Source: Pseudomonas promysalinigenes
GTDB lineage: Bacteria > Pseudomonadota > Gammaproteobacteria > Pseudomonadales > Pseudomonadaceae
NCBI RefSeq assembly: GCF_014269025.2
Contig: NZ_CP077094.1
Location: 930,001 to 994,000, forward strand
Direction: 5' to 3'
DNA: 64,000 nt
Part shown: piece after piece, positions 19,349 to 27,670 of the stretch
Position numbering within the stretch: the first letter of the stretch is position 1
Layout of the letters: each line of letters starts with the position of its first letter
The notes under the pieces: model-generated
The model's database searches: none
The model's input: only the letters and a program-made list of their open reading frames with translations
What the model was told of the DNA's origin: nothing
Program-made: the position numbers and the translations under genes

Positions 19349-19357
19349 AGCTACCCG

Positions 19358-20038
19358 ATGCGCAGTCCGATCAAACTTGAATTTTCCGAGAAGTACGACC
19401 ACCAGCACGCCAGGGCATACTTTCTCAAGCACAAGGATGGATTAGCCCGGCGCCTCTCCCACCTGCGTGACGAGCAGTTGGCCCGCCGCGCTCTGGCGTT
19501 GGCCGCAGACCCGGGGCTGGTCCTCGATCTGCCGTGTGGCGCGGGCCGTTTCTGGCCATTGCTGGCAGAAAAGCCCAACCGGGTGATCATCGGTGCCGAC
19601 AATTCCCAGGCGATGATTCAGACAGCCTGTGCCGCACAGCCGCCAGAGGTGGTTGCGCGGGTACGGCCTTTGCAAACCTCTGCGTTCGCGATCGACTTGC
19701 CGGACAATTCCGTGGACAGCATCTTTTGCATGCGGCTGTTTCACCACATCGGCGAGGCGGCTCACCGCAAAACCATTCTTCGTGAGTTTCAAAGGGTTAG
19801 CCGTGACAGTGTAATCCTGTCATTGTGGGTGGACGGCAACTTCAAGGCCTGGCGGCGCAGCAAGCTTGAGCAAAAGCGCCTGGCCAGGGCCGAGCAGGGC
19901 AGCTATCAGAACCGGTTCGTGTTACCGGCAGAAACGGTTGAAGCAGAATTCAAGGCCGCCGGCTTCAGAATCCAGGAGCACCTCGACTTCCTGCCGTTCT
20001 ATGCCATGTGGCGGGTCTATGTATTACGTAAGGGGTAG
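19358..20038 (+). CDS. warA: SAM-dependent methyltransferase of the ColRS locus (WarA-like)
   Basis: 226 residues. Class I methyltransferase fold: motif I VLDLPCGAGRFWPLL (SAM binding), acidic motif GADNSQAM, motif DNSVDSIFCMRLFHHIG. The gene follows colS, has a ColR-like box upstream, and is followed immediately by inaA, as in the P. putida orf222/warA-inaA operon reported to be ColR-dependent. The substrate is unknown; a lipid or LPS component is inferred from the neighbours. ATG at 19358 with AGGAG 7 nt upstream, a site partly sequestered by a hairpin. Confidence 0.85.
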   Translation: MRSPIKLEFSEKYDHQHARAYFLKHKDGLARRLSHLRDEQLARRALALAADPGLVLDLPCGAGRFWPLLAEKPNRVIIGADNSQAMIQTACAAQPPEVVARVRPLQTSAFAIDLPDNSVDSIFCMRLFHHIGEAAHRKTILREFQRVSRDSVILSLWVDGNFKAWRRSKLEQKRLARAEQGSYQNRFVLPAETVEAEFKAAGFRIQEHLDFLPFYAMWRVYVLRKG

Positions 20039-20044
20039 TGTTTG

Positions 20045-20743
20045 ATGGCTGTAACCCAAAACGGGGATTCACGGTTCGATTATTACTGGCGCCAGCAGGG
20101 TGAATGGGTAGAGGAACCCAACCAGCGGCGTGGTGGTGAAAGTGGTGTGCAAAGGCTCGATGATGGCAATGGCAAGGTGCTGTACGCCAAACGTCAAGTT
20201 GGCCATATCTATCGCAGCCTGCTGCACCCATTCGGTAGGCCTACCGTGTTGCGCGAGCTCGATGCCCTGAACAGTTTCGAGCAATTGGGTGTGCGTGTGC
20301 CGCGCATCGTGTTCTGCGGCGCCGAGCGTGATGCTCAGCACCAATGGCGGGCGCTGCTGGTCAGTGAGGCCCTGGACGGCTTCGTCGAACTGGATACCTG
20401 GCATGCCCAAGGGGCCCGTGAACGCTACCCGCAGGTGGTTCATGAGCGCATGCTCAAGGACCTGGCCGAAAACTTGGCTCGCATGCACCTGGGGCACTGG
20501 CAGCATGGCTGCCTGTACGGCAAGCACGTTTTCGTCAAGGTGATCGGCGAGGGTGAGCAGGCTCGCGTCGAAGTCGCATTGCTGGATCTGGAGAAATGCA
20601 GACGACGCATCAGCTGTCAGCGGGCAGCAGGCAATGACCTGCGCCAACTGCGCCGCCACTCGTCGCTAAACGACACGGAATGGCAAAGGCTGCTCTACTT
20701 TTATCAGATGGCGTTTGGCAGCGCTGTCAAAGGGTTAGGGTAA
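20045..20743 (+). CDS. inaA: InaA-like lipopolysaccharide kinase family protein
   Basis: 232 residues of the Kdo/WaaP protein-kinase-like family: RRGGESGVQRL, KVLYAKRQVGHIYRSLLHPFGRPTVLRELDAL, catalytic-loop-like LARMHLGHWQHGCLYGKHVFVKV, and ALLDLEKCRR as the DFG-like metal site. InaA of Pseudomonas is weak-acid inducible; ColR-dependent expression was reported in P. putida. It probably phosphorylates LPS core sugar or a related lipid at the cytoplasmic side. It starts 6 bases after warA stops (ATG 20045; a TTG at 20042 is possible) and its stop overlaps the next gene by one base. Confidence 0.88.
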   Translation: MAVTQNGDSRFDYYWRQQGEWVEEPNQRRGGESGVQRLDDGNGKVLYAKRQVGHIYRSLLHPFGRPTVLRELDALNSFEQLGVRVPRIVFCGAERDAQHQWRALLVSEALDGFVELDTWHAQGARERYPQVVHERMLKDLAENLARMHLGHWQHGCLYGKHVFVKVIGEGEQARVEVALLDLEKCRRRISCQRAAGNDLRQLRRHSSLNDTEWQRLLYFYQMAFGSAVKGLG

Positions 20744-20964
20744 TGAAACTAGAAATCGCTCGAGCTTTGTTCCTGGCAGGTGGGCTGGCGGTGACCACGA
20801 TGGCGGTAGCTGCCTGGGAGCAGCCGCGGCCAGTGGTTTTCAGCAAGGCTGACCAGTGCGCGGTGCCGCGTGCGGTCAAGGCACAGCAAAGCCAGGCCCA
20901 ACCGGACCATGACCTGCTGTTGTTTCTTTTCGGCATGCGCCAGGGACTGCGGCCGTTCGGCTGA
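20743..20964 (+). CDS. Small secreted/periplasmic protein in the warA-inaA operon, unknown function
   Basis: 73 residues. N-terminal hydrophobic segment (ARALFLAGGLAVTTMAVA, likely Sec signal, cleavage near AVAAW) and a short polar remainder with a single Cys, ending LLLFLFGMRQGLRPFG. The ATG shares its A with the inaA TAA, so translation is coupled. I recognise no domain; the position equals a small ColR-regulated gene of P. putida. The terminator directly after it marks the operon end. Confidence 0.75.
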   Translation: MKLEIARALFLAGGLAVTTMAVAAWEQPRPVVFSKADQCAVPRAVKAQQSQAQPDHDLLLFLFGMRQGLRPFG

Positions 20965-20985
20965 TAGCGCTCGAGCACACAAAGG

Positions 20986-21009
20986 CCTCGCACTCGCGAG
21001 GTCTTTTTT
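20986..21009 (+). terminator. Intrinsic terminator of the warA-inaA operon
   Basis: Stem CCTCGC/GCGAGG with loop ACTC (20986-21001) followed by TCTTTTTT. Confidence 0.9.
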
Positions 21010-21059
21010 ATTGTGGCTAATCACCCTGCAAAGCTTGTAGCGGGCAGTCGGGGAACAGG

Positions 21060-24000
21060 TCAGCTAACAACAGGCTCGGTGGCTTGGGATTTGTGTGCCA
21101 GCAAGGTGTAGATGCAGGGCAGCACGAAGAGGGTGAACAGGGTGCCGATGGACATCCCGGTGGCGATCACCGTGCCGATATCGAAGCGGCTTACCGCACC
21201 AGCGCCACTGGCCAGGATCAGCGGGACCATGCCGAAGACCATCGCTGCGGTGGTCATCAGCACCGGCCGCAGGCGAATGGCAGCCGCTTGTTCGATGGCC
21301 TCACGTACATCCAGTGCTTTTTCATCGCGCAATTGGTTGGCGAATTCGACGATCAGGATGCCATGCTTGCTGATCAGGCCGATGAGCGTCACCAGCCCCA
21401 CCTGGGTATAGATGTTCATGCTGGAGATGCCCAGGAACAAGGGTAGCAGCGCGCCACAGATCGATAACGGTACGGTCACCAGAATCACCAAGGGGGCGCG
21501 GAAGCTCTCGAATTGTGCCGCCAGCACCAAAAAGATGATCGCAAGTGCCAGGCCAAAGGTTACCCACAGGGCACTGCCTTCCTGCACGTACTGCCGCGCG
21601 GTCCCTGCATAGTCGAAAGAAAACCCCTCCGGCGCTTCTTCCTTGGCGATCTGCTGCACTGTCTGCAACGCATCGCCAATGCTGACGATCGGCACGCCCT
21701 GGATGATCGCCGAGTTCAGTTGCTGGAACTGATTGAGCTGGCGTGGGCGAGCTCGGTCAGTGACCGTAATCAGCGTGGACAAGGGCAGCAACTGCCCTTG
21801 CTGGTTCTTCACGTAGTAATTGTCGAGCCAGCCTGGGTTGTCACGGTAAGGCCGCTCCACTTGGGCAATCACCTTGTAGCTGCGGCCCTCCAGGGTGAAG
21901 CGGTTGATTTCCGCCTCGGCCAGCAGGGTGCCCAGCGTGTTGCCCAGGGTATCCATGGACACGCCCATCTGCGCCGCCTTGGCCCGGTCGATGTCGACCA
22001 GCACCTCGGGTTTGTCAAACGCCAGATCAATGTCCAGGAAGGCGAATTTGCCCGAGGCCTGTGCACGTTGCTTGACGCGCTGGGCGACTTCCAGCAGGGC
22101 TGTGTAATCCCCGGCGGTGTTGATCACGAACTGGAACGGCAGGCCCTCGCCGGTGCCCGGTAGCGACGGCAGGTTGAAACCGAATATCTGCAACCCAGCG
22201 ATCTCTGAGAGCTTGGCCTGTACCTGCTGCAACAACTCCATCTGCGTGCGCTCGCGTTCGTTCCAGGGTTTGAGCAGAAAGCCACCTATACCGCTCTGCA
22301 CCCCGTTGAAACCGTTGATCTGGAACGACGAATAGTACTCTGGAAAGCCTTTGAACAAAGGCGTGAACTGGTCTGTATAGGCGTTGAGGTAGTCGAGGTT
22401 GGCTGGCTGCGGGGAGCTGCTGATCATGAAGATCACCCCTTGGTCTTCATTGGGCGCCAGCTCGTTCTGAGTGAATTTGAGCAGTACCGGAATCAGGCAC
22501 AGGATGATTACAGCGAACACCAGCACCACCGGGCGGCTGTCCAGCGTCGCATGCAGAACACGCTGGTAACGGCGCTTGAGGCCATCGAACAGCAGGTCCA
22601 GCCGATGTGCCAGCCCGCTGGGATTGTGCTCTTTGCGCAGCAGCAGGGCGCACATCATCGGTGACAAAGTCAGGGCGACAATGCCAGAGATAATCACCGC
22701 GCCCGCCAGGGTCAGGGCGAACTCCTTGAACAGCGCACCTGTGAGCCCGGTCAAAAAGCCGATGGGGGCATAGACCGCCGCCAGGGTGATGGTCATCGAT
22801 ACCACCGGCATGGCAATTTCCCGTGCGCCTTGCAATGCGGCATCGAGGGGCGACTCGCCTTGCTCCATATGCCGGTGGATGTTCTCCACCACCACGATGG
22901 CATCGTCGACGACCAGGCCGATGGCCAACACCATCGCCAGCAGCGTCAACAGGTTCAGTGAGTAGCCCATCATCTGCATGAAGAACAGCACGCCGATCAT
23001 CGACAGCGGAATGGTCACCACCGGGATCAGGACCGAGCGCAGAGCGCCAAGGAACAGAAACACCACGACGATGACGATCAGCACTGCTTCGCCGAGGGTC
23101 TTGATGACTTCGTCGATGGAGGCCTGAATGAACAGCGTAGCGTCATAGGCGATCGATGCCTTCAGTGCGGTCGGCAGCTGGCTTTCGAGCTCGGGCATGA
23201 TGCGCCGCACTTGCTTGATGACTTCCAGCGGGTTGGCCGCAGGGGTGGCCTTGATGCCGATGTACACCGATGGCGTGCCATCGAACGAGCTGACCGTATC
23301 GTAGTTTTCCGCGCCCATCTCCACGCGCGCCACATCGCCCAGCAGCACCCGACTGTCACCTGAGACCTTTAGTGGCAGCGCGGCAAAGGCTTCGGCCGAT
23401 TTCAGCTCGGTATTGGCGTTGATACTGGTGACAACGTATTGGCCTTTCACCTCACCTGCCGCAGAGAGAAAGTTGTAGCGGCGCACGGCATCGGTCACGT
23501 CGCTGGCCGAAAGGCCGAACCCTGCAAGCTTCACCGGGTCCAGCCAGATGCGCATGGCGAACACCTGGTTGCCGAGGATTTCTGCCTCGGCCATGCCCGG
23601 CAGAGTGGCGAGCTTAGGCTGAATGACCCGCGACAGGTAGTCGGTGATCTGCGGGTTGCTCATTTGCTTGCTGTAGAAGCTGATGTACATCAGCGCCGAT
23701 GCATCGGCCGCTTCCTTGCTCAGCACCGGGTCTTCAGCGTTCTGCGGCAGTTGGTTGCGCACCTCGTTGGCCTTGGCCAGCAGTTCGGTGAACAGGCGAT
23801 CGCTGTCGGCGCCAATGCGCGCGTAGATGGATATGACCGAGAAGTTCTGCCGGCTGACGGACGTCATGTAGTCGATGCCTTCAGCACTCGCCAGGCTCTG
23901 TTGCAGCGGCTGGGTAATGTAGCCCTGAATGGTCTCGGCGTTGGCCCCGGGGTAGGCAGTGGTTACCGTGATCAGCGCGTTCTCCAGTTTCGGGTACTGG

Positions 24001-24104
24001 CGAATCTGCAGTTTGTTCCAGGCCTGCAAGCCCAGCAGCAGGATCAGCAGGCTGACCACGCTGGCCAGTACCGGGCGGCGGATGAATGGGTCGGTGAACG
24101 CCAT
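21060..24104 (-). CDS. RND multidrug efflux transporter, inner-membrane subunit (MexW-like)
   Basis: 1014 residues, the length of HAE-1 transporters. First helix follows MAFTDPFIRRPVLASVV; proton-relay aspartates in LAIGLVVDDAIVVVENIHRHME, and GLISKHGILIVEFANQLRDE in the C-half. It pumps drugs from periplasm/inner leaflet in complex with the fusion protein encoded 13 bp upstream and an outer-membrane channel that is not encoded here (probably a shared TolC/OprM type). ATG at 24104 with AGGAGG 6 nt upstream. By position next to the ColRS genes it corresponds to P. aeruginosa MexW; the substrate range cannot be read. Confidence 0.93.
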   Translation of the reverse strand: MAFTDPFIRRPVLASVVSLLILLLGLQAWNKLQIRQYPKLENALITVTTAYPGANAETIQGYITQPLQQSLASAEGIDYMTSVSRQNFSVISIYARIGADSDRLFTELLAKANEVRNQLPQNAEDPVLSKEAADASALMYISFYSKQMSNPQITDYLSRVIQPKLATLPGMAEAEILGNQVFAMRIWLDPVKLAGFGLSASDVTDAVRRYNFLSAAGEVKGQYVVTSINANTELKSAEAFAALPLKVSGDSRVLLGDVARVEMGAENYDTVSSFDGTPSVYIGIKATPAANPLEVIKQVRRIMPELESQLPTALKASIAYDATLFIQASIDEVIKTLGEAVLIVIVVVFLFLGALRSVLIPVVTIPLSMIGVLFFMQMMGYSLNLLTLLAMVLAIGLVVDDAIVVVENIHRHMEQGESPLDAALQGAREIAMPVVSMTITLAAVYAPIGFLTGLTGALFKEFALTLAGAVIISGIVALTLSPMMCALLLRKEHNPSGLAHRLDLLFDGLKRRYQRVLHATLDSRPVVLVFAVIILCLIPVLLKFTQNELAPNEDQGVIFMISSSPQPANLDYLNAYTDQFTPLFKGFPEYYSSFQINGFNGVQSGIGGFLLKPWNERERTQMELLQQVQAKLSEIAGLQIFGFNLPSLPGTGEGLPFQFVINTAGDYTALLEVAQRVKQRAQASGKFAFLDIDLAFDKPEVLVDIDRAKAAQMGVSMDTLGNTLGTLLAEAEINRFTLEGRSYKVIAQVERPYRDNPGWLDNYYVKNQQGQLLPLSTLITVTDRARPRQLNQFQQLNSAIIQGVPIVSIGDALQTVQQIAKEEAPEGFSFDYAGTARQYVQEGSALWVTFGLALAIIFLVLAAQFESFRAPLVILVTVPLSICGALLPLFLGISSMNIYTQVGLVTLIGLISKHGILIVEFANQLRDEKALDVREAIEQAAAIRLRPVLMTTAAMVFGMVPLILASGAGAVSRFDIGTVIATGMSIGTLFTLFVLPCIYTLLAHKSQATEPVVS

Positions 24105-24117
24105 GCCTGCCTCCTGC

Positions 24118-25266
24118 TCAGTCGTGGTTAGGGGCGCGCTGCTCGGGCGTGAGCGCGTTGTCTTGGGCAATACGGATGGCCGCCCCTGGGGTGAGTTTGA
24201 GTTGCCCGGCAGTCACGATCCGCTCCCCAGCCTCCAGGCCCTTGCTGACCACCACCAGGCCATCGCGGCGTTCGCCGGTCTGCACCGTACGCTGCTCGGC
24301 GCTTAGCTGTGGTTGGCCCTTGTCGTCGTTTTGCACGATGCCGTCTTTGTCCTTTTTTGGTGTGACGACGTACACCGAGTTGCCGTATAGGGTGTAGGTG
24401 ATGGCGGTTTCTGGCACCACCACCTGGGGCTGCGGGTCGGGCAGCAGCACCTGCAGGTTGGCGAACATGCCCGGCAGCAATGTGTTGTCTGGGTTGGCCA
24501 GGGTCGCGCGCACCAGCAAGTTACGCGTGTTTTCGTCGACCTTGGGGTTGATCGCGCTCAGGTGTGCTGGGAATGTCTGGCCCGGATACGCCGCAACCTG
24601 TACCAGGGCCTGCTGGCCGAGGCTCAAATGGGGCAGGGCCTGCTCGGGTACGTTGAAGTCGACGTACAGGCTGGAAAGATCCTGCAGTGTGGCAATCACC
24701 GTACCGGCAGCCAGGTATTGGCCGATGTCCACCTGGCGGATGCCGATGGTGCCACTGAATGGCGCATTGATGCTCTTCTTGGTTTTCTGCGCTTTGAGCT
24801 GCTCCACCACTGCCTGATTGCGTCGATATTGAGAGGACAAGCGATCGAACTCGCCGCGGGAGATGGCGGCATCCCCCACCAATTGGCTACCGCGACCGAA
24901 ATCGACCTTGGCCAGGCCCAGGTCGGCCTGGGCGGTGCCGAGCAGGGCGGTTTCCTGGTCATCGTTCAATTGCAGCAGCGGCTGCCCGGCTTTGACCTTC
25001 TGCCCGGAGTCGAAGTACAGCGCCTTGACGATGCCTTCCACCTCCAGGCTCAGCTCTACACCCTGGAGCGCTTTGAGGCTGCCCACTGCTGGCAGGCGTT
25101 CCTGCCATTGGCGCTTTTCGGCCACGGCCGCCGCAACGGTGATTGGCGGGCGAGGCGCAGAGAACGTCTGGATCTGCTGATAGATCGAGAAGCCTTTGTA
25201 GCCCCCAAGGGCCAGCACGATCAGCACCACGACGGCCAACATGATGAGCATGCGGCGACGTACCAT
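24118..25266 (-). CDS. RND efflux periplasmic membrane-fusion protein (MexV-like)
   Basis: 382 residues. N-terminal membrane anchor (LIMLAVVVLIVLALGGYKGF), then lipoyl/barrel-sandwich halves (VEGIVKALYFDSGQKVKAGQPLLQLNDD ... INAPFSGTIGIRQVDIGQYLAAG), a hairpin with coiled-coil helices between them (residues ~110-155), and beta-barrel/membrane-proximal domains (VPETAITYTLYGNSVYVV). It links the RND pump to an outer-membrane channel. AAGGA lies 9 nt before the ATG. It heads a two-gene operon with the RND gene; no regulator gene is adjacent. Confidence 0.93.
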   Translation of the reverse strand: MVRRRMLIMLAVVVLIVLALGGYKGFSIYQQIQTFSAPRPPITVAAAVAEKRQWQERLPAVGSLKALQGVELSLEVEGIVKALYFDSGQKVKAGQPLLQLNDDQETALLGTAQADLGLAKVDFGRGSQLVGDAAISRGEFDRLSSQYRRNQAVVEQLKAQKTKKSINAPFSGTIGIRQVDIGQYLAAGTVIATLQDLSSLYVDFNVPEQALPHLSLGQQALVQVAAYPGQTFPAHLSAINPKVDENTRNLLVRATLANPDNTLLPGMFANLQVLLPDPQPQVVVPETAITYTLYGNSVYVVTPKKDKDGIVQNDDKGQPQLSAEQRTVQTGERRDGLVVVSKGLEAGERIVTAGQLKLTPGAAIRIAQDNALTPEQRAPNHD

Positions 25267-25407
25267 AGGTCCGGTTCCTTGGATGCGGGTTTGTTTTGGT
25301 TATGGCACGACAACGGGCGGTCCTGCCCACGTGCGGATCATGGAAGTATTGCAGAAGGGAAGGGGATTGCCTGTATTGATCCCAACGCGGCTATAACCGC
25401 ATCTACA

Positions 25408-25460
25408 GGGCTGCCCGCTCAACGGGTTTGTGCAGCCCCCATAGGTGCGGCCTTGGCCGC
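25408..25460 (-). terminator. Hairpins downstream of the DUF1513 gene
   Basis: GGGCTG/CAGCCC (25408-25413 with 25433-25438) enclosing CCCG/CGGG, and a second perfect stem GCGGCC/GGCCGC (25447-25460). Together they look like a diverged REP element and probably end the imelysin-DUF1513 transcript; the rest of 25267-25486 holds the undefined promoter of the efflux operon. Confidence 0.45.
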
Positions 25461-25486
25461 GAACAGCCAGGGCAGCCAGGCACGAA

Positions 25487-26584
25487 TCAGACCAGGTGCA
25501 GATGGTTGTCCCAGAACCCGGACGGCAGGTCCATCGGTTGCCCTATCAGCTCGGCCTTGCGGCAATCGTAGAAGCGGCAGCGGCCCTGCCCGGAAGTGAC
25601 GACGAATCCATTGTCGACCGCACCGACCCCGGCGCAATCAGGCATGGGTGCGTCGAGCTTGACCGCACCACTGTCCAAGTCCCAGACGAACAGGCGATTT
25701 GCCCGCGGCGCAGTCAGTGCCACCAGGCGCAGTTCGCTGTGGATGGCAACGCTGGCGGTGTACTGGGCCATCGATTGCAGTTGCCGCTCCGGCACAGGGA
25801 ACGCCTTGAACGGCTCGCCGGGGCGCTTGATCGCCAGCAGTTCTGCGGTCTCGTCGGCAGCCCCCATGAATTGCTGGCAGGCGGCGATGGTGCCATCGTC
25901 GCCCACCGCCAAGTGGCGAATGCTGTTCATCTGCTGCGCCAGGGTTTCCTTGCTCAGCAGGGTGCCGTCGCGCTGCATCAGTACCAGGCTTGGCTGCATC
26001 GCATCGAGGTTCATCTCGACCCGGCTTTCGGCCTCTGTGCGGATGCCGCCATTGGCCACGACCAGCGTTTCGCCATCAGGCAGCCATGCCACTTCATGGG
26101 GGCCGATGCCGTGGGTCGGGATTTCGCCGGTGTGCACCAGGCGCTCACCCTCGAAGCGATACACGCCCAGCACACCACGGCCTGGGTCGGTGGTGTCGTT
26201 CTCGGTGGCGTACAGCCACTCACCACCTTTGTGGATCACCGCATGGCCGTAGAAATGCCGGTTTGCTTGCGAAGTGATGGTTTGCAGCAAGCGCCCGTCC
26301 CGTAAATCCACCAGATAACTTTCGGTGCCCGGGCGACGGGCTACGAACAGGGCGATCGGCAGTTGCGGGTGATTGATGATGGCATGGCAACGTTGGGCAA
26401 CCTGGGTGCAGAACACCTGGGTACCGTCCAGGCGGAAGCCGACCGCATAGTGCTTGCCGTCACCATCGTCACGCGCCGACAACAGCAGAAGTTCGCTGCC
26501 TTTGTTGCGCAACAGGGTCCAGCCGCCCAGGGTCAGGGCGCTGAGCAACACGCTACCGAGTTTGAGGGCCTGGCGTCGCAGCAT
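25487..26584 (-). CDS. DUF1513 family periplasmic beta-propeller protein
   Basis: 365 residues. The N-terminus MLRRQALKLGSVLLSALTLGG has a twin-arginine start and hydrophobic segment, suggesting Tat export or a membrane anchor. The rest is repeating beta-strand sequence (YLVDLRDGRLLQTI, HEVAWLPDGETLVVANGGI, RLFVWDLDSGAVKL) typical of a seven-bladed propeller. DUF1513 proteins accompany imelysin and di-haem peroxidase-like proteins in iron-regulated operons. It starts 2 bases after the imelysin gene ends. Its function is unknown; a scaffold or ligand-binding role is inference. Confidence 0.85.
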   Translation of the reverse strand: MLRRQALKLGSVLLSALTLGGWTLLRNKGSELLLLSARDDGDGKHYAVGFRLDGTQVFCTQVAQRCHAIINHPQLPIALFVARRPGTESYLVDLRDGRLLQTITSQANRHFYGHAVIHKGGEWLYATENDTTDPGRGVLGVYRFEGERLVHTGEIPTHGIGPHEVAWLPDGETLVVANGGIRTEAESRVEMNLDAMQPSLVLMQRDGTLLSKETLAQQMNSIRHLAVGDDGTIAACQQFMGAADETAELLAIKRPGEPFKAFPVPERQLQSMAQYTASVAIHSELRLVALTAPRANRLFVWDLDSGAVKLDAPMPDCAGVGAVDNGFVVTSGQGRCRFYDCRKAELIGQPMDLPSGFWDNHLHLV

Positions 26585-26586
26585 GG

Positions 26587-27651
26587 TCAGTCACCGTCGT
26601 TGGCATTGAAGCCCAGCTGAATGTTCAGCGCTTTAGCCAGCTCGCCTTCGTGCAGGCGGTGAACAGCGTTCAGGGCATCGTAGATCTGGTTGAGCGTTTG
26701 CTGGCCGGCGTCGTCGGCCAGCAGTTCGCCGAGGGTCTTGTGGTTGTCGGCCAGCAGTTTGAGGGCCGTAGCGTAGGCGTCGTCGATCTTCTGCGCCAGC
26801 GCTTTCTGATCGCCGGGCAGCAGGCCGCGCAGGCCCTGATTATCGACCCCGACCCACACTGCCTGGGCCGCTTTGAGGGTTTCCTCAAGGCTGGTGAGCG
26901 AGGAGTGGCTACGCCAGGCTTCGGCTTGCAGGGGCTGGGCGATGCCCTTGCTCTGACGGCCCATTGGCGCACCCAGTTTCTTCTTCAAGGTGTCCAGGGC
27001 TGTGACCTGGGAGCGCAGCAGGTCGGCGATCGCCTCGTGGGAGTCGGCATAGCGCTGGTTGGGGAACTTGGTCATCTGCGAAAGCATGCCGTCGGTGCTG
27101 TTCCAACCTTTGAGGATTTCCTCGGCCAGGTTCTTCTGATGCTCGCCGATGGCAACCAGCAGTGGGCAGTACCGGGCCTTCTGTTCGGCCGTGGCGACGT
27201 CTGGCTTGCTGTCGAACAGGATGTATTCGTAGGCCGACAGGCCGCGCACGACCACGCTGGCTTTGCCCAAGGCATCGGCATCGACCGGCTTGTCGCCATT
27301 GACCAGCTGTTCGACCTGACGCCCCACCAGGTTTTTCTTGTCAGGCCAGAACTGTACTTGCCAGGCGCGGTTGCCCTCGGCCAGCGGCCCGACCAGCAGA
27401 GGCTGCAGCTGTGCCCAGGCTTTCTGCGCGTTGAGGAAGTCGGCACGGGCCGTGTCCAAGCTTTCCTTGCCCTCACAGTAAGCCAGTGCACTGGCAGCCA
27501 ATTGGCGGTCGGCTTCGACCCAGCGGCTGTAGGTCGGCAGGATCACCTGCTTGGCAATCGCAGCGGAGGTCACTGCCTGTGGGTCTTGCGGCGAGCAAGC
27601 ACCCAAGGCGAGTGCGGCGAGGCTGGTGAACAACAGTTTGGGTCGGAACAT
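26587..27651 (-). CDS. Imelysin-family lipoprotein (second imelysin)
   Basis: 354 residues. Lipoprotein signal with lipobox LGAC (residues ~16-19). Imelysin domain, a helical fold of periplasmic iron-linked proteins (IrpA, IcmP, EfeO). The usual GxHxxE motif reads GLSAYEYIL here, without the His, so it differs from the larger imelysin 2.8 kb upstream and may bind iron differently. Lies 19 bp downstream of the di-haem gene on the same strand. Confidence 0.88.
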   Translation of the reverse strand: MFRPKLLFTSLAALALGACSPQDPQAVTSAAIAKQVILPTYSRWVEADRQLAASALAYCEGKESLDTARADFLNAQKAWAQLQPLLVGPLAEGNRAWQVQFWPDKKNLVGRQVEQLVNGDKPVDADALGKASVVVRGLSAYEYILFDSKPDVATAEQKARYCPLLVAIGEHQKNLAEEILKGWNSTDGMLSQMTKFPNQRYADSHEAIADLLRSQVTALDTLKKKLGAPMGRQSKGIAQPLQAEAWRSHSSLTSLEETLKAAQAVWVGVDNQGLRGLLPGDQKALAQKIDDAYATALKLLADNHKTLGELLADDAGQQTLNQIYDALNAVHRLHEGELAKALNIQLGFNANDGD

Positions 27652-27670
27652 GCCCGGCTCCTTACGCGTA

